A stretch of 64,000 nucleotides of DNA, taken from NCBI RefSeq assembly GCF_900104845.1, contig NZ_FNSR01000001.1:434001-498000 (forward strand), in the 5' to 3' direction. The translations under genes and the position numbers were made by a program. Origin of the DNA: Paraburkholderia caballeronis (lineage in GTDB: Bacteria; Pseudomonadota; Gammaproteobacteria; Burkholderiales; Burkholderiaceae). Below, piece after piece: positions 57,970 to 64,000 of the stretch. Within the stretch, counting starts at the first letter, position 1. Each line of letters begins with the position of its first letter. Under the pieces are notes generated by a model. That model was not told the origin of the DNA. It saw only the letters and a program-made list of their open reading frames with translations, and searched no databases.

Positions 57970-59855
57970 GCATCCCCGCGATTACGCAGGCAGACGTCGA
58001 CGAACTGAAGGTTGAGTACCCCTCGCTGGACTTTACGCATCCAGAGCGTCAAGCCGTTCTGTTGGCGGGTGGCAGCGTAGACGTCCAAGCTGCGCCAGGA
58101 AGTGGGAAGACGACACTCTTGGCTGCGAAGTTATCCATTCTGGCGAAGAAATGGCAGCACGCGAACCGAGGTATTTGTGTCGTCTCGCATACGAACGTGG
58201 CTCGCGAGGAAATCGAAGCTAGGCTCCGTGAAAGCCGCTACGGGGCGCTCCTTTTCTCGCACCCGCACTTTATCGGGACAATCCAGACGTTCATTCACAA
58301 ATTCGTGTCGTTACCGCTACTTCGCAGCTGCGGCGTCGAGGTGCGGGTGATTGACGACAATGAGTGTCGAAGGATTTCCGAGCTACGAATCCATGCAGAC
58401 TACAAGCTGAGGGCTTTGGCCAAAAATTCGCCGTTCAAGTTCGCTCCGGCGTTACGGTCGCTGCGCTACATCGGTCCAGAGCTGGAGCTATCGTGCGCGG
58501 ATGGAACTCTACCGGGCAGGACTGCGGCCACCTATCCCCTTATTGAAGACCTCAAACAGTCACTGACCAAGGACGGAATTTTTCGTTACGACGACATGTT
58601 CGCCTTTGCTCAGCACGCTTTGGCGAACTATCCCGCGCTCTCCGAGGCCTTGGGGTATAGATTTCCGCTCGTATTTGTTGACGAAATGCAGGACACGAGC
58701 GACGCGCAAGATGAGCTTCTCAAAAGCGCGATGGGTGCGCAGAGCATCTTCCAGCGCTTTGGGGACGTGAACCAGCGCATATTGCGGATTGGTGACAAGA
58801 CGGCCGCAACTTTCCCCCTGCCTGATTCGCTGCCGGTATCGACGAGTAAGCGCTTCGGTGCCAGCATCGCGAGCGTTGCGAACAGCTTGCGCGAGTTTGG
58901 CCAGGACATCGTCGGGGACAATCTCGAGAGCAATCTCCCCGTCACGCTTTTCACGTTCAGTAACGAAAGCGTGAAGTCCGTCATTCCAGCCTTTGCAGAG
59001 AGAGCCGCCCAACTAGTGCCGCCGGCCGAAATCGAGCGGTACGGTATGAAGGCCGTGGGACAACGGAAGGACGAGACGACGACGGAGGGCTGTGGACGAT
59101 TCCTCGGGGACTACGCTGCTATCGATGCTCCCGCGGCCGGAAAAGCCTCATACTTAGTGAACTTGCATAGGTCCCTGGAGATAGCGGCGGCCGCGCGTGC
59201 GGAGGCTCGCAATCTCGCGGAGGCGGCGTCGCGCACGCGAGTTGCCCTTCTTCACCTTTTGCGCGACCTCGACTGGTTACCAGCGAAGGAAGCAAAGACT
59301 TGGCGCCAGTTGGAAGCCTACGCTGAAGAGACTGCTTTTCGCGCGTCCAACGCGATGGTCGAGAGCCTGCTGCATATGCCTACGCCGTCCGCCGTTGAGA
59401 GCGACTGGGATGTCGTTCTGACCGGCTTGGCAGTGCGGTTGTCGTCGATTACTGGACAAGTCATTAGGCTTGAAGACCTGCGCGAGCGAGAAATCAGTCG
59501 TTTCAGTGAGTCGCAGCCAGCCCCCCTAAGCCTCACTCAACCGGAAACTGGCGCCCACGGTCTGTCTGTGGAAACTATCGCAGCGGCGAAAGGCGAGACC
59601 CATGCGGCAACATTGGTCCTCGAATGCATCTATCAACGTAAGTACGACGTCCAGGCATCACTCCCGTTTCTCTGCGGAGAAAAGTCGAGCCTTACCGAAA
59701 AGGACGACAACACGAAAAGCCGCCTCAACAATCTTTTCGTGGCGGCGACTCGCCCGCGACACTTCTTGGCGTTCGCTGTCCATGAATCAAGGTTGGCCGA
59801 CGCGCATCGGAGTCGTCTGGAAGCATTGGGATGGGTCGTGATAGATGTGACGTAA
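57966..59855 (+). CDS. UvrD/Rep-type superfamily 1 helicase (GajB-like)
   Basis: 629 aa. Walker A APGSGKTT at 43-50, motif Ia region CVVSHTNVAREEI, Walker B VFVDEMQDTSDAQ at about 237-249, motif IV-like STSKRFGASIASVANSL, motif V-like SVETIAAAKGETHAATLVLE, and motif VI LFVAATRPRH at 590-599. All SF1 helicase motifs appear intact. Start GTG 57966 overlaps the OLD stop. It is somewhat longer than a typical GajB, so it may be a Gabija variant. Confidence 0.9.
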   Translation: MSIPAITQADVDELKVEYPSLDFTHPERQAVLLAGGSVDVQAAPGSGKTTLLAAKLSILAKKWQHANRGICVVSHTNVAREEIEARLRESRYGALLFSHPHFIGTIQTFIHKFVSLPLLRSCGVEVRVIDDNECRRISELRIHADYKLRALAKNSPFKFAPALRSLRYIGPELELSCADGTLPGRTAATYPLIEDLKQSLTKDGIFRYDDMFAFAQHALANYPALSEALGYRFPLVFVDEMQDTSDAQDELLKSAMGAQSIFQRFGDVNQRILRIGDKTAATFPLPDSLPVSTSKRFGASIASVANSLREFGQDIVGDNLESNLPVTLFTFSNESVKSVIPAFAERAAQLVPPAEIERYGMKAVGQRKDETTTEGCGRFLGDYAAIDAPAAGKASYLVNLHRSLEIAAAARAEARNLAEAASRTRVALLHLLRDLDWLPAKEAKTWRQLEAYAEETAFRASNAMVESLLHMPTPSAVESDWDVVLTGLAVRLSSITGQVIRLEDLREREISRFSESQPAPLSLTQPETGAHGLSVETIAAAKGETHAATLVLECIYQRKYDVQASLPFLCGEKSSLTEKDDNTKSRLNNLFVAATRPRHFLAFAVHESRLADAHRSRLEALGWVVIDVT

Positions 59856-59963
59856 TTCGTAAACTGCTTGTTGAATCGTATCGCCGGCGCGGCAACGTCT
59901 ACGAACTCGGCGTGCTGGGCCGGTGGCTACGATTCAATAATTCTGACTTCGGGGAGCAGAGCT

Positions 59964-60182
59964 CTATCCGTGCGAGTCGACCCAAGCACGCGCCCATGAG
60001 AGTCCGGCATCCTGCGCTTCTTCCTGGGTGTCAAAAACGCCAAGGACTCGCGAGGCTTCGATGAATTTCCGCTCTCGGGTAATTGTTCCGCTCGCGGCGT
60101 ATCGCCCGGGTGCGAGAACCTCTTCCTGCTGCTCGATGGCGTGACCCCATAGCACGTAACCTTTATAGGTTGCCTGCTGCAT
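59964..60182 (-). CDS. Small island protein, unknown function
   Basis: 72 aa (begins MQQATYKGYVLWGHAIEQQE, ends AGLSWARAWVDSHG). Its composition and the closing EEAQDAGLSWARAWVDS resemble small proteins repeatedly seen on Burkholderia islands and plasmids, but I can assign no function. AGGAA lies about 13 bases before ATG 60182. It is convergent with the helicase gene. Confidence 0.65.
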   Translation of the reverse strand: MQQATYKGYVLWGHAIEQQEEVLAPGRYAASGTITRERKFIEASRVLGVFDTQEEAQDAGLSWARAWVDSHG

Positions 60183-60216
60183 CGTCTTCGTGTTCCTATG
60201 AGGGTGCTTCGACTTG

Positions 60217-60495
60217 TCAGGCGCCGAACATGGTCGAAATGAATCGTTTCGCTTCTTCGCGGCTCACGTGCTCGAACGGCGCTGCATGGTGAGCGTACAG
60301 AAATTGTGTGCCTTCACGGTCAGTCAGCTTCACCGAGAGCCGGAACAGCGAGCCCGCTGGATACTGTCGCCGCATGGCACGACTGCACTCGACTTTGAGC
60401 TTTGGGTCTACCCCCTGCCCAGGAAGCGGTCTCACGCGCAGGCCTGCCGACGAAGGTTCGCCAGAGGGCACATACGTCTCAACGATGATTTCCAT
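60217..60495 (-). CDS. Small island protein, unknown function
   Basis: 92 aa from ATG 60495 (begins MEIIVETYVPSGEPSSAGLR). Predicted mostly beta strand, with a basic middle (ECSRAMRRQYPAGSLFRLSV) and EEAKRFISTMFG at the end. The frame opens further upstream to 60702, but that part has unlike composition. I recognise it only as an island-type conserved hypothetical. It lies 34 bp upstream of the 72-aa gene on the same strand, so the two may be co-transcribed. Confidence 0.6.
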   Translation of the reverse strand: MEIIVETYVPSGEPSSAGLRVRPLPGQGVDPKLKVECSRAMRRQYPAGSLFRLSVKLTDREGTQFLYAHHAAPFEHVSREEAKRFISTMFGA

Positions 60496-60625
60496 TCGAT
60501 GACCCCACTCAGGTAGGCGTCTGTCGGCGCGGCCGTCGCACAACCCGCAATTGAGGGACGAGCGCACTCGCTGTCTGTTTGCCTGTCGGCATCTCGACGC
60601 GTCGGCGTAGCTACCCTGGTTGCGC

Positions 60626-60898
60626 TCAGGCAAAAAGGTCGCGCACGCGTTCGAAGGGGAGCCCCGATTCTGCGGCGCGTCGAACCTTCCGTTCGAGCAC
60701 ATGGTTCAAGGGAAGCTGTCTGTCCGGTGCGTCAAAGAGGTCGAGGCCATCCATGCAGATGACGCGCTTGCCTCGACCGAAAGCAGCCAGGCCGTCAGCA
60801 GTGAACCCACTGTTGCTCACAACCCCGTCCGGAACCTTGCCGAACATTGTCCGTCGAAATAGCTGCATCGTTGTCTGATGCGGAGCAGCCGGTCGCAC
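60626..60898 (-). pseudogene. C-terminal fragment of a restriction-endonuclease-like (Mrr type) protein
   Basis: 90 codons. FRRTMFGKVPDGVV, SNSGFTADGLAAFGRGKRVI and LPLNHVLERKVRRAAESG match the C-terminal end of REase proteins of the Mrr type as I remember them. The catalytic D...QAK-like part that should precede it is missing. The fragment begins 22 bp after the end of the AbrB-type gene on the same strand. It is probably a remnant left by deletion or insertion. Confidence 0.6.
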
Positions 60899-60919
60899 AT
60901 AGTCGGGCTGGTGTCGGCT

Positions 60920-61135
60920 TCAATCTCGCCAAGGGTTCATTTGTTCGACACTGACCGTAGCATCCGACTTCAGGATTGCAGCTAGCTCACGAATAGACCC
61001 CGATTCCGCGCGCACCACAACACAACCGTCCGGCATGGGCAACCAGGTCAGTCTAGTGCCAGGCTTCGCCCGAAGAGCTTTTCTGACTGCAGCCGGTACG
61101 GTGGTAATGCCTCTTGCATTAACTCTCGACTCCAC
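60920..61135 (-). CDS. AbrB/MazE-type DNA-binding protein, orphan antitoxin-like
   Basis: 71 aa. VNARGITTVPAAVRKALRAK plus PGTRLTWLPMPDGCVVVRAE is the swapped-hairpin AbrB fold seen in PrlF/MazE-like antitoxins. A toxin (PIN or YhaV type) would be expected next to it on the same strand, but the sequence there is the nuclease fragment. It may be an orphan regulator or the survivor of a broken toxin-antitoxin pair. It is divergent from the RHH-zorAB unit. Confidence 0.75.
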   Translation of the reverse strand: MESRVNARGITTVPAAVRKALRAKPGTRLTWLPMPDGCVVVRAESGSIRELAAILKSDATVSVEQMNPWRD

Positions 61136-61247
61136 CGCAATCCTCCCAAGAATCCGGGCCCATCATCAGGCAAGACATGATGGCATCGACGTTGCTGCGT
61201 TGTGGTTGCGCTTAACCGTGGCAGATTACAAGCGGTTTTGGGGCAAC

Positions 61248-61276
61248 TTGCGCAAACATGTCCCCCGATGTATTGT
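61248..61276 (+). promoter_or_regulatory. Probable promoter of the RHH-zorA-zorB unit
   Basis: TTGCGC and TATTGT with a 17-bp spacer. The -10 lies inside the palindrome at 61268-61290, so a protein bound there would block RNA polymerase. Confidence 0.5.
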
Positions 61277-61290
61277 GAAACACAATACAT
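61268..61290 (+). promoter_or_regulatory. Perfect 23-bp palindrome, candidate RHH operator
   Basis: Arms ATGTATTGTG and CACAATACAT are perfect reverse complements around AAA. It lies 11 bp before the RHH start and overlaps the predicted -10. RHH proteins of the Arc/MetJ type bind such short dyads, so autoregulation of the RHH-zorAB unit is likely. Confidence 0.75.
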
Positions 61291-61301
61291 AAAAATGCGC
61301 T

Positions 61302-61508
61302 ATGAGACCAGAGAAAACAGTCGGCTTGACATTCCGTGTCACGCCGCAGACAAAACGCATGCTTGAAGCTGCGGCGATTCACGAACATAGAAGTTTGACC
61401 AACATGTTCGAAATCCTCGTAGAGGACTATTGTCGTCGACAGGGAATTGGAACGGAACATCATACTAATCCCAATAACGATGTCGACACAGCGACGGGGG
61501 CTGCATGA
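61302..61508 (+). CDS. Ribbon-helix-helix protein leading the Zorya genes
   Basis: 68 aa. KTVGLTFRVTPQTKRMLEA gives the beta-strand and first helix, and HRSLTNMFEILVEDYCRR the second helix of an Arc-like fold. The C-terminal 20 residues are polar. The stop overlaps the zorA start (ATGA), so the protein is made together with ZorA. The palindrome upstream is its likely operator. No good ribosome site precedes the ATG, so translation may be weak. Confidence 0.82.
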   Translation: MRPEKTVGLTFRVTPQTKRMLEAAAIHEHRSLTNMFEILVEDYCRRQGIGTEHHTNPNNDVDTATGAA

Positions 61509-63508
61509 ATGCCATATCGGGGGTGCTGGGGAGAATCTATCCCTCGCTCGGCACTTTGCAGGGAATTCCACTTTATATTTTCCTGGCGGTCATTGTACTG
61601 ACCAGCGCGTTTATGCTCGGATACCTAGTTCAGGGAACTAGGGTCTGGTGGCAACTTAAATCCGTCGTCCGAGCTATTCGGTCGCATTTAAATGACAAGA
61701 CACCACCCTTGCCAGCGGACATTGAAGGGGCTTTTAAGTGGGAGCCGCTCAAGCACCTCTGGGAGGAATATGCGGACACGCTCCATGAATTGAGAAAGGC
61801 CAGTTTCGGGGACACAGTTCTGTCGGAAGTGCGCGCCACGGTGTCCGCAGACACGATGTTCACGCGAGAGGCGTTGGTCGACGGTCGGCTCTTCGATGAC
61901 TTTACCCGTCACCTCCCTGGCGTACTCACTGGGTTAGGTATCATCGGGACCTTCTCCGGGCTCCTCGCGGGACTGAGCAAGTTTAAGCCCACTCCCATTG
62001 AAACCGCTGTCAATGGCCTCGGCCCACTGCTGCAGGGAGTTCAGCACGCATTTATTGCGTCAGGCTTTGCCATTGCCTGTGCGATGGCCGTGGTCTTTAT
62101 CAGTCGTCTCGTACTGGCTTATTTTTATCGTCTTGTCGAAGAATTGACTCGAGGCATCGACAGCTTATATGCCACCGGTGCGGGAGAAGAATACCTTGCT
62201 CGCCTCGTCAAATCTTCCGAACAAAATTCGGCAAATACAGCCCAATTGAAGGATGCCCTTGTTGAGGACCTCAACAAGATGATGACGAACTTGGTCGAAA
62301 GGCAGATTGCGGCCCAGGACGCCTCGGTCGCGGCCCTTGGCCAGCACATTGGGGAAAGTATTTCTGCTGCAATTGCGGAGCCTATGAGACGCGTGGGTGA
62401 AGTGATGGAGATGACGAGCAGAGGCAACGGTGAGCAGGTCAACTCCATGCTTGAAACCTTGCTGACTGGCTTCATGGCGAAACTGGAAGATACGTTCGGT
62501 GGACAGATGCGGGGCATCAATGAGCAGATGCAACGGTCCATGGAGGCTATGGGTTCGGTCCAGTCTTCGCTGCAGGGCTTGCTGGCTGATATCAAGCGGA
62601 CGAACGAACAAGCGGCGACCAGTATGAGCGGAACGCTTGAGGAGGCTATGAAGAAGGCCGCCGATAATCAGCAGCTTCTCACGGACCAGATGCGCGAATT
62701 TGTTCAGGACTTCCGCCGATTAGTGACCGAGGAACAGAACAAATCCAAAGCGGTAATGCAAGAGACCGTAATGCAGGTTCTCGGGGATGTAACCACCGCG
62801 ATGAATAATTTGGAAGGACTACGCCAAGCCGCGGCTGTAGACGAGGCGGAGCGCACGGACAGGCTCGCGAATCAAGCTACGCAACTCGTGGGTGGACTAA
62901 CGGGCCAAGTGGAGTCGCTTCTTGGAGCAGTCTCCGACCAAGTATCAAAGACTCAACAGAATGTTGATGCTTTGAGTCAGGTGTCCCTGCGCGCCATTGA
63001 CGGTATGAATCAAGGCGCGGTGACCATGGGTACCGCCGCCCAGCGATTCGAGACCGCTGGAGGCGCAGTCACCACTGTGTTCGAGCGTTCGACCAAGGTC
63101 GCCGAAACGTTGGGTGGTGCGTCCTCGGCCTTGCAGGCGGCGTCCACTGCTGTTCAACGAGGATTTGAGCAGTATGACTCTACGCGCAGGGCGGTTGAGG
63201 GGCACGTTGCAGCGCTTACGACGCTAATTGAGTCTGCCAAGAGAGAAGCTGGTGTGTCCCAAGAACTTGTTGCTAGCATTAAGGCAAGTGCAGAAGCCAT
63301 GCGCGCGTCGGAAGTTGCGAGTCGTGCCCATCTGGACCAAGTCAATTCAGCGCTCGTTAAGGCGTTCGCCGACTTCGGGAATGCACTCGTTAGCCAGGTT
63401 AAATCCACCATCGCGGAGACCGACCGTCACCTCGCTCAAGGTACCGGTCACCTTAACGGGGTAGTTCAAGAGCTTGCTAGTGCGGTTCAACGCATGAAGA
63501 GGGCGTGA
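61505..63508 (+). CDS. zorA: Zorya anti-phage system protein ZorA
   Basis: 667 aa. MotA/TolQ/ExbB-like proton-channel protein: TM1 at about 20-43 (IPLYIFLAVIVLTSAFMLGY), TM2 at about 136-157 (LPGVLTGLGIIGTFSGLLAG, the family's strongest motif), TM3 at about 181-207. The part after residue 230 is a long Gln/Ala-rich helical tail, as in ZorA, where it reaches into the cytoplasm and is thought to relay phage sensing to effectors. It pairs with zorB 1 bp downstream. Codon use is far less GC-biased than in the core genome. Confidence 0.92.
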   Translation: MNAISGVLGRIYPSLGTLQGIPLYIFLAVIVLTSAFMLGYLVQGTRVWWQLKSVVRAIRSHLNDKTPPLPADIEGAFKWEPLKHLWEEYADTLHELRKASFGDTVLSEVRATVSADTMFTREALVDGRLFDDFTRHLPGVLTGLGIIGTFSGLLAGLSKFKPTPIETAVNGLGPLLQGVQHAFIASGFAIACAMAVVFISRLVLAYFYRLVEELTRGIDSLYATGAGEEYLARLVKSSEQNSANTAQLKDALVEDLNKMMTNLVERQIAAQDASVAALGQHIGESISAAIAEPMRRVGEVMEMTSRGNGEQVNSMLETLLTGFMAKLEDTFGGQMRGINEQMQRSMEAMGSVQSSLQGLLADIKRTNEQAATSMSGTLEEAMKKAADNQQLLTDQMREFVQDFRRLVTEEQNKSKAVMQETVMQVLGDVTTAMNNLEGLRQAAAVDEAERTDRLANQATQLVGGLTGQVESLLGAVSDQVSKTQQNVDALSQVSLRAIDGMNQGAVTMGTAAQRFETAGGAVTTVFERSTKVAETLGGASSALQAASTAVQRGFEQYDSTRRAVEGHVAALTTLIESAKREAGVSQELVASIKASAEAMRASEVASRAHLDQVNSALVKAFADFGNALVSQVKSTIAETDRHLAQGTGHLNGVVQELASAVQRMKRA

Positions 63509-63509
63509 G

Positions 63510-64000
63510 ATGTTTTCTCGTATTGTCCTCAAGCGGGGGGCGAAACATGAGGGCGAAAGTCCCTTCTGGATTTCGTTCTCGGACCTCATGTCCGCGCTTA
63601 TGGTGCTGTTCCTTGTGGTAATGGCAGTCACATTGGTGTCGGTCACCCAGAGTATTGATGCAGCGACACGCGCGAACATCGAACGAAGCGCAGCGATTAA
63701 CAAGATAATGGCGATGATTGCGGATGACCCCAAGAGTGTCGGGGTAGGTGTCGACCAACAGAATTATCGAATTGACCTCGGCAAGGAGGTTCGATTTGAT
63801 AGTGGAAGCTATACCATCAGTGTTCCTGCTGCGCAGTTCTTGCGAAGCTACATCCCTGTACTTCTGAACGCCAAAGATACTCCGGAGGGGCAGCGCTGGA
63901 TGCGCGACGTAGTCGTTGAAGGCTTCACCGACGAGGACGGAACGTACCTATATAACCTGCAATTGAGTTTGGACCGAAGTCGCAGCGTGGTCTGCTCTCT
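63510..64000 (+). CDS. zorB: Zorya anti-phage system protein ZorB (3' end outside window)
   Basis: The first 163 codons are seen. A short cytoplasmic N-terminus is followed by FWISFSDLMSALMVLFLVVM, one membrane helix with Asp25 at its start, the position of the proton-carrying Asp of MotB-type proteins. The OmpA/MotB peptidoglycan-binding domain begins at about residue 80 (QNYRIDLGKEVRFDSGSY, VVVEGFTDEDGTYLYN). ZorA5-ZorB2 form a rotary motor-like complex. The effector genes (zorC/zorD, zorE or others) that set the type lie beyond the window. Confidence 0.92.
   Translation, partial: MFSRIVLKRGAKHEGESPFWISFSDLMSALMVLFLVVMAVTLVSVTQSIDAATRANIERSAAINKIMAMIADDPKSVGVGVDQQNYRIDLGKEVRFDSGSYTISVPAAQFLRSYIPVLLNAKDTPEGQRWMRDVVVEGFTDEDGTYLYNLQLSLDRSRSVVCS

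Overview
The window looks like a chromosomal segment of a Burkholderia sensu lato bacterium (Betaproteobacteria). Most of it is very GC-rich with strong G/C preference at third codon positions. The gene neighbourhoods are typical of that group: fliLMNO next to fliEFHIJK and fliST, ahcY behind an S-adenosylhomocysteine riboswitch and followed by a small membrane protein and metF, and folB-ttcA-glmU-glmS. The species was assigned by pattern recognition only.

Layout. 1-12722 is a flagellar block: fliO (cut by the window edge), fliN, fliM, fliL, fliK, fliJ, fliI, fliH and fliF on the minus strand, then fliE, fliS, fliT, a second FliK-like gene and an FlhB-C-domain gene on the plus strand. fliG, expected between fliF and fliH, is absent; a 38-codon reading frame coupled to both neighbours sits in its place. 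A clear FliA (sigma-28) promoter precedes fliS and another precedes a chemoreceptor at 24096. 12700-18085 holds an aldehyde dehydrogenase, an AidB-like acyl-CoA dehydrogenase and a divergent GMC oxidoreductase. 18209-20540 is a LysR regulator divergent from a CidA/LrgA-CidB/LrgB pair. 20778-23826 is the methyl cycle: SAH riboswitch, ahcY, small membrane protein, metF, terminator. 26403-32135 is a complete dpp-type peptide ABC transporter, followed by a TraB/GumN protein. 33568-38913 is the 5-oxoprolinase operon pxpB-pxpC-pxpA with the DUF969-DUF979 membrane pair and a divergent MarR-type regulator. 38983-52055 is housekeeping: formyl-THF cyclo-ligase, lytic transglycosylase, an NDUFA9-like protein, GST, cca, a MidA-like methyltransferase, pterin reductase, folB, ttcA, glmU and glmS.

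From just after glmS to the window end the composition changes: less GC-biased, relaxed codon use. The genes become a defence island: an HNH nuclease, an sce7726/sce7725 pair (the first with a PD-(D/E)XK nuclease motif), an OLD-family ATPase-TOPRIM nuclease overlapping a UvrD-type helicase (the Gabija gene pair), small island genes, a fragment of a restriction-endonuclease-like gene, an AbrB-type protein, and a ribbon-helix-helix (RHH) gene overlapping zorA, then zorB (Zorya, cut by the window end). The island starts 22 bp after the glmS stop codon, which is where Tn7-like transposons insert, with a TGTGG terminus and repeated AT-rich motifs. I infer that this is cargo of a Tn7-like element or of a relic that used attTn7. 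A perfect 23-bp palindrome in front of the RHH gene suggests that this Zorya locus is autoregulated, which I do not know from described Zorya systems.
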